A stretch of 64,000 bases of DNA from Sphagnum compactum (taxonomy: Eukaryota > Bryophyta > Sphagnopsida > Sphagnales): positions 26,464,213 to 26,528,212 of the forward strand of contig OZ234493.1 of assembly GCA_965153455.1 (NCBI GenBank). Reading direction: 5' to 3'. Positions 25,501-37,752 of the stretch are shown one piece after another. The first letter of the stretch is position 1; every line of letters begins with the position of its first letter. Under the pieces are notes generated by a model. The model was not told the DNA's origin. It saw only the letters and a program-made list of their open reading frames with translations, and did no database searches. A program made the translations under genes and the position numbers.

Positions 25501-28500
25501 CCTCCTGTATAGTCCAGTGGAGTAGTAGCCAACCCTAGTAATTTTAAGCATACAAGCAGAAGCAGCTTCCTTCTTCCAGCTGAAAGAGGAGGCAGAGAGA
25601 TGTTTGCCCATCATCAGAGGCTCCTGTGGTCAACTTATTCACCTGACAAATGTGTCCGCCCATGCCTGAGCAGTATGGGTAGTGACATGTGTGAAGTTAT
25701 GACGCTGCCGTTCATTTCTCTCATTTTCGGGCATTGTTAGAGCACCTTCAATTGCCCCGTACATCTCCCTTATATTCCAAGGGTTGACAAGTATTGCACC
25801 AGCTCCCAATGACTGTGCAGCCCCTGCAAACTGCATCATTCAGACAGAAATATCAGCTAAGTCTCAAGAAGGACCTGAAAATTGACCTGTGAAAGTGACA
25901 ATGCAGAATGCAAACACAAGTCACAATTTCAGCATTCCCTGTTTGGTCAGTGTACTCACAAAGCTTTCTGTGGACAATGCGGTGAAAATGCAAGTTTCAA
26001 AAGTGCAGTAACTAACCTCACTCAAGACAAGCACCCCTTGATTTTTCTTGGAATTTTGGCACGCAACATACTCATAGCTCACAAGGTTCATTCCATCTCG
26101 GAGTGATGTCACCAATGCCACATCTGCTCCCAGTAAGCCCCCAACCCCACCAGTGATATATTTCCCCTATCATTCAGCAGGCCAGCAACATACCCCATCT
26201 CATCTGGGGGATAGATAAACCTCCATGACATGATGTCTAAAGAGAGAAAATGTACCTGTGCTGGCATAAAGAGCACACAACTCATGAAATGCAAGAGACC
26301 GATCCTGCAGCCACAACAGATCCATCAGAAAACCATTGCACATTGAGATCTGAAAGGCAGGATCCTTGATGAAACATTGCTTCTCACCATCCATCCCCCA
26401 AGTTTCTTTTCTTCTTCAAGCTTAGAATTCATTTTCCACATGAAACACAGTGCAGCAAAAAATGTGCAAGAAAATGAAACAAAATTGGCTTTTTGTGTTG
26501 ACAGACTAGAGTCTAAAAGGGAGTCTGAGGGAACTAAACACCGAGCAGAGGAACTTGCCAGATGATGGATAGGCACAAATGTGACAGAGCCAAAACGACC
26601 ATTGATACGGCCCACAATCTCATGCACCTGGCTTGTCAGCCGTTGGTCTGCAAACCCCCAACATGTCCTTGTGATGAGACCAATACACCTACATATTACA
26701 TCACAAAAAGTTGTGCCCAGATTGTAATTGAAGAAAATAAACTATATCTGATTTCACTGAAGGCCCAGTACGATGTATTTCCAGCAGAATTGGATCAAGA
26801 GCCTACACTCAGGAACATCTGTGCGAGTTGGCACAGCAATTTGCACGAGCAAGACTTTCTCCCGCCACTCTGGGTGCTTTTCCAGGAACATCTCAAAGGC
26901 CAGCAACTTTTGCGGGATCCCTTTGATCATGTCAAGCCGGTCAACCCCCAACATGACCTACTTACAGCAAAAGCATAGTTAGAAAGTCTCCAAAGACTTT
27001 GTTTTACAATCAGCTGTCTCCAAACCACAGGAAATCTCTAGGAAGCATGTATGGCAAGTGGGTGATTCCCTTCCTCACTGGGAGGCAATAGCATGAAAAA
27101 AGGTGCAAAGAAAACTTTCAAGAACCATTACAGAGTACATATTGGTGCTTCTTCAATGCACTTCAGAAGGAAGTTACCCAACTTATGGAGCCAAACCAAC
27201 ACTGAGATATATTTCTAGTGAGACTCCTACATTACCAAGTACCAACTTTGTTGAGACTGGTGATTAAATACAGAAAAAAAGGCACCTTGCGACCAGCAAA
27301 AAAGCGTCGCAGTTCTTTAATGTGGAACTTGACTTGGTCTGTTTCCAGGGCCTGGATGAACCTCTCTGGGTCAATTCCAATTGGAAACTGCAATCGCAGT
27401 AACAGGTGAGTGCTCTGGACAACACATGCAATTACCTCATTCTATCCTTATAAAAGGTTAACCAGGTACACTAACAATCTTTTTTAGGTCCATTCCTCTG
27501 CTTGTGTGTATGCCTGTTTCTCCATCTCTCCACCCCAAAACTCAACTCTTCCCCCATGGATAATTGGCATAAAGATAAAGAGACCATACAGCTGCAACCC
27601 GTGTGAGCTTGCCGTGATCCTCCACACCGTCAGGTGTACCCTCTAGACCCAAAATGCGTGTACATGCACTCACAAAATGCCTGGCATAGTCGTATGTGTG
27701 GAAACTGCACAACAGCTCATTGCCACAGCACAATGAACTTATGCCCACATCATATGCTGAAGCAAGTCAAAGTGGAGCTTGAACATGGTGAACCCAGAAC
27801 AGGTGGTACTTAATGGGTGCCTACAAAGCATTTGAGTTTCTCTGTCTTGAATGGATAGCACATGTAACACAGAGGAAAAGAACTAGATAGGTTTTACTTT
27901 TCCACTACCCAGGGACTTCACACCACAAACTCCTAGTCTTGTATCACATTATGGGACAGACAAAATGGTACCCACCCAATCAGATCTGCTGTCAGTACAG
28001 CCTTCAACAGCTCTGACCGCAGAGGTAGTGTACGGTAAATCTCTGATGAGGGGAACGGTGTATGCAAGAACCAGCCAACCTTCATGTGGCAATCCATTTC
28101 TTTCAAAAACTCTGGCAGGCACATGAGGTGGTAATCATGACACCACACAACATCTCCCTCCTGATTTCCAGCACCACCCAGACAAATAACAGATTATCGG
28201 CCTGCAACCTTTCCAGTTGCACCAGCACCAAGGCCATAGTTTGCAAGGACTGTGCTAAGACTCACATGCCCTTGCCTAGAGCATACCAAAACTAGCTTGG
28301 CATGGAGCACCATTGTGTGCCATAAAGGCAACTTGCTTTTAGGCCTGCAGATTAAGATTCCTTGGTCCGGGCAAGCCAGATTACATATGCAATGCAATGC
28401 AAATAAACTCTTTCAAAGTAAACTTCTGGCAAAGCACATGATACAACAAATGGATGAATTGGTAGACAGTGCAAAACACATCTAGGCAAGTTTGAAATGA

Positions 28501-30392
28501 GATTTTTTTGGGGGAAGGAGCAAAGGGAGGAGGGGGAATGGCTGCTCATCAGTTTCTTGGGTCCTAAGTCCTAACTGTGGGCAAGCACCCAATGAAACAT
28601 GGGTTGCACTGAGTGCTTGTCTAGTACCTGATACTGAGAAAACACAACTTGAGCAAACAATTGGTTGGCATGGTTGTATGCATTGAACTGAGAATCCATA
28701 CTCCGGGTGGCAGCCAGCCGATCCTCCTGGGGCAGCCCAATGTAGTGAAAGAGGGGCCACAGCACATTATTGCAGTAGCCATTATAGTACTGGTCCACAG
28801 TATCATCATCCAAAAATACAGGAACACAACCCTGAAAATCCATGGTGTCCAGAAATTGAATCAGATGCAGTGACAACAATGAAACGACAAAACTTGCCCT
28901 CCAGAACAGGTGACTATTATTCAACACAACAAACACAGAGCAGCAAAGTGAGCACAAAAGTTTGAATGCAAACCACCACTGATCCAATGGTTGCTTCTCC
29001 AATCCAGCATCTCTAATTCATCCATTGATGAAACCAACCTTGAGTGCTAGTGCCTCAGTCAAGGAAATGCGCCCTTTCTCATCTGGTACATTTATACCAG
29101 CCCATCCTATCCATCTTGTCTCAAAATTTTGTTTCACCCCTGCAACAACAACACAACTTGTCCCACTGTCAGGCACAAGTTGTCTCCTCTACAACAACAT
29201 CCCATGATGTCCTGCAGTCTTCTACACTGCAAAACATTCAGCTGCTTCCATCTTCTTTTGACACAAGTGTTACAAACACCATGAATGTGTGTGCAAGGTT
29301 GCAAGATGGGAAAAACAGGAAACCCAACACCTCAATTCTTCATAAATGAAGAATTCTCACCCTCTTCAACCATGTCCTGAGCATGTCTACCCATTTCTAG
29401 AGGGTAATATACTGGTTGGAAATCCGCATGGCAAGTTTCCAAGGTCCAGTTGACATGCAGATGTGACTCAATTCCAGCTTGAATGGGAGAGACCTTAGGG
29501 CTTGGATGATGTGAGACATGTCCAATTGACATGCAGATGTGGCCTCCAAGAAAGAAGTCATAGGGAGCAAGCCCTTGGATGGGGGAGAGAGACAACCAAA
29601 CCCTGAACGAGCTGGTGGGTCCCACCGCAATTGCTTGACACAGGGACAGTTCCTAAAAGAAACCAGCACGATCGTGGTATGGCACTGTAGAAGAATCATC
29701 AATTGCGCTTCAATGGAGACTAAGCATCTTTGTCAAATGTGGGGGGGTTTTTTTTTTGTTGGGGGGAGAAAGAAAGATTTCATACCCAGAAGAGCACTCA
29801 CAAGGCCCCCGGGACTGAGCCTCAAATCCCAACTATCCCCTTCGCGAATGGCCGAAACAGGGAGACGATTGGCCACCACGAGCAGCCTTTGTGCCGCCCG
29901 ATGCTGTCCCTTCTCATTCAGATTGCCTGAGCTGTCATAGTTCTCCAGTCCGCCTCCTCGCACCCCTTCTCCTCCTCCTGCTGCTGCCCCCGCAGCCTGG
30001 TGGCTACCTGCGTTCTCTGGTGCAGTTCGTCTATCGCCTGCTCCCGATCCCATACCCAATCCCCCATGCCCCAAAGAGGAGGCATCCGACAGCTTGCCAA
30101 CTTCATCTCCGGCCGCATAGCAGCTGCCGCTCCTGCGCAGCTGCCGCTCCCTCACGAGTCTCTCCACCCGCGATGACGAGAAGGACGGCGATGGTAACTC
30201 CTGCTCGTCCGTCAGCGACGCCGCCCGCACCAGAATGCTGCTGCCGGGCCTAGTAGTTTTCAGCTCCCCCGGCGTCGATATGGAGAAGCGACGTTGGGGG
30301 GCATGGCTGATAGTAGGGCCGGAACCTTCTCCTTCCCATACTGTTGCTTTTGTCGTCCTCTCTGGCGGCTTGATTGTCAGTGAGTACGGCAT
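22564..30392 (-). CDS. Class I trehalose-6-phosphate synthase (TPS1 type)
   Basis: It makes trehalose 6-phosphate from UDP-glucose and glucose 6-phosphate, the sucrose-signalling metabolite. I resolve 18 coding exons (each given high to low): 30392-29786, 29139-29039, 28831-28628, 28160-27976, 27704-27590, 27387-27286, 26957-26807, 26647-26559, 26304-26256, 26123-26017, 25830-25643, 25303-25186, 24840-24661, 24471-24349, 24088-24001, 23725-23595, 23310-23212, 22977-22564. Together they are 3051 nt, 1016 residues. All frames join. Introns are GT-AG except intron 8 (GC-AG). [13 protein letters not shown] (about 75-87) is the class I N-terminal regulatory motif. GT20 residues are all present: LLVVANRLP (170-178), [11 protein letters not shown] (251-261), CHDYHL (311-316), GWFLHTP (333-339), R445 and K450 in [11 protein letters not shown]544 and E552 in DGMNLVSYE. 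The C-terminal TPP-like domain (from about 667) has GFNAT where active phosphatases have DxDxT, so no phosphatase activity is expected, as in other class I enzymes. The start ATG is the only in-frame one upstream of the motif, leaving a longer N-terminus than Arabidopsis TPS1 (942 aa). Confidence 0.93.
26305..26558 (-). other. TPS intron 8 with GC-AG boundary
   Basis: The exon 8 reading frame ends at ...PIHHL (26559) and resumes at DRSLAFHEL (26304), exactly the continuity expected in GT20 enzymes. The intron begins gcaagt on the minus strand, the standard consensus for GC donors, and ends ctgcag. No GT near the boundary would keep the frame and the conserved HHLDRS text. Confidence 0.85.
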
Positions 30393-30768
30393 ACGCCTTC
30401 TCCCTCTTGGCCTATGCTGCCTGCCTGGTCCCCCACCCCTTCCCGCCAAACTCCTTTCCTTCCTTCCTAGCCACAATCGCAACACCTCCTTGTGTTTCTT
30501 TCTTGCTTGCTAGCTTTCTTTCTTTCCTTCTTTGCAATTCCAAAAGCCTCACGCGCGCACACACACACAAATCGTCGGATTCTGTTGCGGAAGCGAGTAG
30601 AAACGAAACTCCTAAACTGATTGTGACAAAGATGCTGGTCTCTTTTGAAAAAGAACCGCAGGACCACCACCCAGCAAGCCGCCCGCACCACCCCACCTTG
30701 AACTCCCAGAGACCCACCCTTCTTTGTCAAATTGGAAACATTAAGACTTCCACGGCGCTGCTTTTGGT

Positions 30769-30954
30769 CTACAACCTCTGCGTCTCGAACAGCTCTAGGG
30801 CGACGAAATTGCTGGACACGGACTGCTGGCGTGCTGCTGCTAATAACAATGCGCTACATTTGAGTGCTCGAATCCACCTTTCACGGAGCACCATGCCACG
30901 GAATTCACAAAAGAAAGCCCACCAACACGTCTTCTTCCGTGGCAACTTCACCAT
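30769..30954 (-). other. possible upstream ORF in the TPS leader
   Basis: This ATG-initiated frame of 61 codons lies on the TPS strand, with its stop 376 bases before the TPS start codon. If transcription starts near the TATA-like box at 31327-31336, this frame and a 21-codon one at about 31255-31190 would lie in a leader of about 0.9 kb. A 5' UTR intron could remove either, and a fair acceptor (tccgcaacag) is present at about 30579. The peptide is not recognised. Confidence 0.3.
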
Positions 30955-31318
30955 TCAAACATTCAAACCCACAAAAGCAGCAGCAACAACAACAAAAGAG
31001 CGTAGCGTTTTGCCAACAATCCAAACCCAAGGCAAACAAACAAACACACAGAGAAAATTTTGTAACCGAAAAAGGCAACGCATAAAAAGGGAGGAAAGGA
31101 AGGAAGGAAAGGAAGGAAGGAAGGCGGCCGCCCTTTCCGCTGGCCCTATTGTACGTGAAAATCAATCACACAACAAGCTCAATAATTATGTCTTCTTCAA
31201 AGTCACATACCAAATTGAATGAGTTGGAATCTGCTGCAACAACACCCACATGGAGATTCACAACACAACTCTGTGAAGCCAGCAGCTCAAGAAGCTGAAG
31301 ACAGATCTGACACCCACG

Positions 31319-31336
31319 TATATATCTATATATAGC
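31319..31336 (-). promoter_or_regulatory. TATA-like box of the TPS gene
   Basis: The minus strand reads ctatatatagatatata, a good plant TATA match, at the point where gene-like composition gives way to simple repeats. It lies about 0.93 kb upstream of the TPS ATG. No transcript evidence is available, and other AT-rich sites could serve. Confidence 0.4.
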
Positions 31337-31515
31337 CTTGCTATTTTGAGCTCACAAATCGACGTATGTGCAGCAGCTCTAACCCAAGCACAGACTCACA
31401 AAAAGAGAGAGACAGAAAAGGCAACAAAACAATGACCGCCCATGGTTCTCTTGGATTGCACAAAATGTGCACACTCACGCCAAAATGTGCAGAGAGACTC
31501 AGATCAAAAACACAC

Positions 31516-31518
<3 letters not shown>

Positions 31519-31555
<37 letters not shown>
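31519..31555. repeat. (CT)n microsatellite upstream of TPS
   Basis: This is a pure run of about 18 CT units. Read on the TPS strand it is (GA)n, the kind of tract bound by plant BPC/GAGA factors. A second CT-rich stretch lies at 31611-31650. Confidence 0.95.
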
Positions 31556-31556
<1 letters not shown>

Positions 31557-31610
31557 ATATTTATAAGACGAGCTATGGCTCTTGAATAAACATTGCACTT
31601 TGGTTTTACC

Positions 31611-31641
<31 letters not shown>

Positions 31642-31983
31642 TTCTCTTCTGCAAATATATATATACATAAATCACTGAACTGCAACAGCAAGAGCCGGCT
31701 GATTGCAGCAGAGGTTACAGAATTGTTGATGGTAATCTCCAGGGGAAACGGGGAAAAAAAAAGAAAAAGGAGAGCAACAACAACAAAGAAGATAGAGATC
31801 TATTATGCTCTAATGCTCTATACTACAAGTATGTATGCAATTAAAATTTTGCTGCCAAACCCCAACACAGAGTGCATACACACGATACATACATGATAGC
31901 TAGCTTTTAGCTATACAGGAATGAGACAAAGATTGTCATTGTATGTAGGTACCCCACTCAAACAATTGTGCTACAAACTTTTC

Positions 31984-32012
31984 CTCACTCACTCACTCAC
32001 TCACTCTCTTTC

Positions 32013-32053
<41 letters not shown>

Positions 32054-32134
32054 TCATGAGCAAGCAAGCATGGGACAGTGACTGAGTAAACAGAGACAGA
32101 AAGAGGCTTTTATGTACTACTACTACTACTACTA
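31984..32134. repeat. cluster of (CACT)n, (CT)n, (CA)n, (ACT)n repeats
   Basis: Four simple-repeat tracts stand close together: CACT units at about 31984-32005, CT at 32012-32033, CA to 32052, and ACT at about 32115-32134. They mark the outer edge of the TPS upstream region, and no gene is present. Confidence 0.9.
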
Positions 32135-32199
32135 ACAAGCATCTCTTGTAGCACACTTGGCTCTCTTCTGGCCCCCCCCTCCCCTCCCCCCTTCCTTCG

Positions 32200-32936
32200 G
32201 TGAGGACCAGTGTTGTGCGGGTATATTGTTTTTATCTCTTTTATATACATATACATATCCTCCTCCCCCATGTTAGTACGGGTATAATTGGGTTTTGAAA
32301 TGGGTTTACCCGTCGGGTAACAATATAATTAACACTACAAATAATTTCATCCGAATAGGGTCTTGTAAGTACTTTTGTGGTTTTTTTTTGGGTATGTAAA
32401 TTTTGGTAGTGTCTTATTAGTAGGTACCCTCTTTTGATACATAGCCCTATATTTCGGGTAGAAAGTGGGTATGTTATTAATTATTTTAAAATTTTAATGA
32501 TATTTTTTTGGAAATATTGAGACAGTTTTCAAAGGTCAATTTACCGATGGGAATTACACAATCCCATGTCAGGATAAATTTTTTTTTAAAAATAAATAAA
32601 AATGTTTTGTTTTTCCTTGACTACAAATATGCCCCAAAAAAAACATTGATTTTTAGAAAACAGCTTAAAGTAAGTTAATCTTATACCCTATCCATACCCA
32701 CCCAGCAAGAATATTTGGGTAAAAGATATACCCACACAACATGAGTAAAAAACTTACTCTGATTTTGGCTAGGGTAACCCAAGGGCACCTTGTGGAGCAT
32801 ATGCTTTTTTCCACCACTGAATGAATGAATGTAGGGTGTTTCACAAAACAGAATATGCCCACCTCACATGGTGTTCCTAAAATAAGCCATCTTCTCCTCA
32901 AGAGTTACCTTACACTTTATTCTTCTCTTTTCCCAA

Positions 32937-32982
<46 letters not shown>

Positions 32983-34800
32983 ATATGTATGTATTTATTT
33001 ATTAAAATCCTCCTATTTGGTTTGACAATCCATTGGTGAAAAAAGATTTTATAATGGCTGATGTACTTTTGAGCCATAATATTCAATTTTTTGTGCCAGA
33101 TATCAGAATTTTACAATATGTATATGTCATACATTTGCACTCTATTTTTCAGACCCATGGTTATATAAAAAGGAAATTACTAAATATTACCTTTAATTTA
33201 AGAAGGAAACAAAATATTTTTCGATAAATGGGTTAGTTGCACCAATATTTCATATATTTAGTATTGATTACTAAATATGGATTAATCTTGGAATTTCATC
33301 TTTATTGTCTGAAGCATCCATTACCAAATGTCTGTAATGTAACTAAATGGCTAGTCAAAATCAACTTTGACAATAAAAGAAATTATATTTTTTGAAAAAA
33401 TTGGCCTGATATTATTATGTTAAAATAAAAATATTTGATATTGATAATTGATCATTGCACTTTAATGCTGATTAAAAAAAACCTCGTTCAAAAAAATAGA
33501 GTACTGCACATATTTGTTTCCCCATGTATGTTATTGGTTACAAGCAATAAGGTCTCTACTTTAGCTAACAACTTAAACGAGTTGTAATATGCTCAACATT
33601 TAAGATCTTTTCATTTAACACCACAAGTATTTGAAGAGGATGTCGAAAATAAATAAATAAATAAGTATTTTTTCTCGCTTTGTATCAATCATCAGCATCT
33701 TCCATGCGAGGCTTTGATCATTGGAAGACTTAAGTGTGATGTTGGTTAGTGGAAATGACAAGATTCTTAGAACAAAGTTCAATGGCGAGTAAATATTATG
33801 GACAATTCTTTGGGAAGGGAGTAGATATCTATTTTCAAGTTCGATCAAGCTACGAAGCTAAACCCTTACTCTTCTGGTCTTTGTACATTGCTTTTTTGAG
33901 GAGGTTGGTTGTCCATTTTAAATATTTTTAATTTTTAGGCAATTTCAAGTTCTATCTAGTTTAATATTAAGGTTTTTTTTATAAAAAAATTATATATACA
34001 TATATGGGTTGATGCAACATTTTCATGATATTGTTATGATCAATTAATGAAATTTGGCTAGAAAGTCTTTTTGTTTTATCATTAGCTTGAGTAATCTTTG
34101 TAGCCAGTGTTCTAATAACCTTTGATTGGCTCCCTTAATTTATTGAGCAATTTCATCACAATGCAACCAAAAAAAAATTGCTTGACTTTGTATGCAAAAT
34201 AAAAATCTCAGGAAATATAGCAAGGGTGCCAACTCTCGACAAATAAATATTGAAAATGTTGTTAAACATAAGTAAGCAATGAATAAATCATCTACCTATG
34301 AAATGTTTAGTAATAGAAATTTTTTACTTTTTAAAAGCACAAAAACAACCAACATAATTATATGATGAGGTTTTAAAAATTTCATCGTCAACAAGCAAAT
34401 AATTTTCTTAATTTTTCATGTCATGAATTTTTCTTAACTTTCCATGTTCTAGAACTTTCATATATATATATATACCACACCACCAAACCTAAGAATCACA
34501 ATATTGTATATCATACTTATGATTTGTGTTTTGCAAATCTTAACAAAATAAAATAAAAAATTGAAAAAAAAGGGTTCAACATTCTCAATTTGAATGTTTC
34601 AAATTTTCAACAATAATTTTAAAATATGCTAAGTACACTAATAAGTTTCAAATTTATCCTATGTTTTGACTGAGGTTGGATTTTTTTTTACAATTTTGAC
34701 AAAATGCTCTTAGTGTTTTCTTTTTCCACTAGCCCTTTTAAGAATGAGTTAGTGTCAAACATGGGTTGTAGGTATGATATAGGTCTCTTGTCTCACAATT
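32200..34800. other. AT-rich spacer with (AT)n tract
   Basis: No gene is recognised. It includes an (AT)n microsatellite at 32943-32974 and (AATA)n at about 33650-33664. Open frames are short and featureless. Confidence 0.55.
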
Positions 34801-34815
34801 GATAAGCAACCATGT

Positions 34816-34887
34816 GATAGGAAGGAAGGATAATAGGTGGGCATTAAGTATGTACTTAGTGCCCACCTATCATCCTTCCTACCTATC
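34816..34887. repeat. 72-bp near-perfect palindrome
   Basis: Two 35-base arms (34816-34850 and 34853-34887) are reverse complements with three mismatches, separated by only 2 bases (tg). The arm core is ggtgggca(t/c)taagta. It could extrude as a cruciform or be a tiny foldback element. It lies in non-coding spacer about 3.5 kb beyond the TPS promoter. Confidence 0.85.
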
Positions 34888-35039
34888 TACTAAACCAATG
34901 TTTACAAGATAAAAACACCAAATAGAAACAAATAACATCAACTCAAGAAGCATTTCTTCACAACTGAGATAACAAAGATTCCAATGGTTGCATTGGTGAT
35001 TGTTACTTCACTCTATTTTATTCTGAAATTGTTTTTAAA

Positions 35040-36000
35040 TTTTTGAAACAAAGGTGCTCTTTACTCAAATAGGTACCTGGAACTGGAGGTTATAACAAAA
35101 GTCCAAAAAAATAAAAAACCACCCAACACTGCTAGCAACTAGCAACCTTTATGCAATCCATCTTTCACCTCGATAGAGAGCCTGGTCAGGCCATCAACCT
35201 AGTCTTAAACTAGCACTCTCAAACCTCAACCAAGTAGTTGATGGCTTTGCTCAAGGCCAACACCTAATAAAGTTAGGAAAACACAGCTCCAGAACCCTAA
35301 GTTTGGTCATAGAGGGGTGAGATTCAAAACAATTTGTATTCCTCCTGACATAACAGCCCAATCAGTACCAGTTGTGGTGTACACAATAACAGATGTCCTT
35401 CCTTCTGCACACAAAATTATCAACCCAATACTTGTGACCAATTTCTGTTTTCCATCACTTCTCCACACCCACCCATATCTGTCTACCCATATATTTTGTT
35501 TCATGAGTGGCTTGTGTGTTACCTGAAAGGTTATTTACTAGATATTAAATTTATCCGTAAAGTCACCCTGTCTTTGGGCCTCCTTTCACACTCAATCCCC
35601 TCTTTCAGTTGGGATCCGTATAGTAAGGACATTTTATTGAATCTGGGTATGAAATGTTGAAACCCAACATTTAAATGCACAAGGTTCGAGTGCAATTATA
35701 GTTGCTGTACATGTAGGAGCGGTGAAAATTTTATGTAGCAGCAGTGAAGGCGCTCAGGAAAAAGGAAAGAGGGGGGATGAAGACAGGATAAACTCCGTTT
35801 AGCCTACCACAAAAATTGATGGTTTTCTGAATTTCACCCTCCCTTAATGCTAATGTACTCTTTTGTGTTGTATTTGTTGTGTTGGGGTTTGTTGATGTCT
35901 CCCACAAGAATCCTCTTTCCAGAAAGCAGTCAGACTAGTTCATTATTTATGGTACTCTCTCATGATGATTTTTTTTCTGTTCTTTTCCTTTTTATTTATC
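35040..36000. other. gene-like island of unknown identity
   Basis: Composition is clearly less AT-rich than the surrounding spacer. On the minus strand, a frame opens after a good splice-acceptor-like cctttcag (about 35530) and runs about 71 codons to a stop at about 35307. It contains DRYGWVWRSDGKQKLV and TGTDWAVMSGGIQIV. On the plus strand a separate short frame around 35690-35800 contains IIVAVHVGAVKIL. I do not recognise either. It may be a gene fragment, a processed copy or a non-coding transcript. Confidence 0.3.
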
Positions 36001-37750
36001 ATCCACCATTGGTGCTTAGAAATGAAAACATGCACACACACATGCACATGCGTTTTGTGTATGGCTAGACAAGCTTGGTAAATAAATTGATATTGGTTCT
36101 GGTATCAAAAGAACCAACCGGATTGGTATGACTTGAGGTAATATCTAACCTCGTACCAATACCTCCCTAGCATGGACCCGATGTAATAAAAGTTCAATAC
36201 TAAGGTTATATTGATCTCAATGTCAAGTATATATACCTATCACATACTAAGCCAAAAATCAGCCTTGGACCCTAATACCTAGACCAGGTGGGTATCAAAG
36301 TTTTTTAAAATCTAATACCAATATTGGGTTGCTATGGTTTTCTTCTCAAAGATCCAATACCAATACTAGCTAATATGTTCATACCTCAATACCCCCCACC
36401 CAAATAGCCAAAACTGGTCCAAACCCATGTCGGGCAGTTCTTTGAATTTTCAAACAACCATCAATTTTGGTTCCAGTTCTTTGAAGAAAATTCCAAAATC
36501 AGAGAATTGTTGCTTTCAATTATTTCAAAAACTTTTTGAAATTTGACAGTTTCCATGAAAATTTTGGCAAAGAACCAGCAATTTTTTTTCTGGCCAGTTC
36601 TTCGACTTTTTCCCCCAAAAAAATTGGAGAATGGTAGTCATATACCAAAATTGTTTCTTTGAATTTGTGAGAACTGATGGGTAAGTGAGTGTGTACCTGA
36701 CTTGATAATTGACGGGTATCTATCTTTCATTTTAAGAACTACCCAACATTGCTCCAAACTTCCTAGGGTTGTTTTTGAAATAATGTTTTTTTAACACAAA
36801 AGTTAAATGAATAATTCAACATAATTTTCACACATGTTGAATCATCTTTTTGTGTTACGTGAAAATTTGAATCATTGAGTTAGGATCATCCATGCAGCTT
36901 AAGCTTGGTATATATATGTGAATTCCAATTCAAAGGAAAGGTCATCACACTCATCGAAAGATCTTGCCTTATGAGAATTGTTCACCCGAGTCCAGATTAA
37001 TTTTCCAGCCACTTTCAATAGCCAAAACCATATATATGACTAATTGCATCATGAATGCATTACACACAAAAATCCTCCTACAAATCTTATGAAAGAATAT
37101 AGACATGAAAGCATGCAAATGAGCCTCTAAATGCTCCACCCACAACTCCTTATGACAGAATATCAACATGAAAAAATAAGTATGAAACTAATTCTTCACC
37201 TAGCTCCCTTAAATGCCTACTTGAAGGGGAGATTGAATGAATTATCCAATCCTTTGGTTTAAGTTCAATATTTTTTTTGATTCATTAACTTCAGGCCTAT
37301 AAGATTAGGCCTCCTTTTCGTCTTCAAAAATATGCCTCCTTTACATGGATGAACTTTTATTATATGACTTTTGTTGATTTTTTAAAATATTCTTGTCACA
37401 TATGAAGTCAATCAAATTGACTTTTACTTGTGTCTAACTCAAAATAACTTAGTTACTTATCTAACTCATATATGAATTTAAAATAAGTTTGTAATCAAAT
37501 TATTTCCATGCTTAAGACCCATAAGGTAATTCTTTATTGATCATAATCACCCATCTTTTTATCCTACTCCATAACTAATATTATTTACAGATTTTATTTT
37601 TAGAGGTTAATTTTGGTGTGGCATACCCCCTTTGGATACCAGTTGAATTTTTGCATTCATGATTGGGTGACTAACCTAAGTTTCATAAACTTGTTTGGTT
37701 TGACCCCAATTATGTTTGGGCATTTTGTGGCAAATCCAAACTCACAAGCT
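36001..37750. other. spacer with dispersed short repeats
   Basis: No gene is recognised. Around 36080-36400 a motif resembling aataccaata recurs many times in degenerate form. Around 36430-36600 the motif cagttcttt recurs in both orientations. These look like remnants of old tandem or foldback repeats. Confidence 0.45.
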
Positions 37751-37752
37751 TA

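Noticed and set aside
30374-31222. 282-codon open frame on the plus strand, antisense to the TPS leader
   Set aside because: It has no ATG near its start, is low-complexity and Lys/Gln/Ser-rich, and overlaps the TPS first exon and leader in reverse. It is most likely a composition artefact.
21680-31400. A class II TPS or a TPP gene
   Set aside because: The class I N-terminal motif, complete GT20 residues and missing DxDxT exclude a TPP and argue against class II. The many introns also fit class I, since class II genes have few.
35680-35800. IIVAVHVGAVKIL resembling the start of a threonine aspartase
   Set aside because: Only about seven residues agree and the frame stops soon after. No second exon was found to support it.
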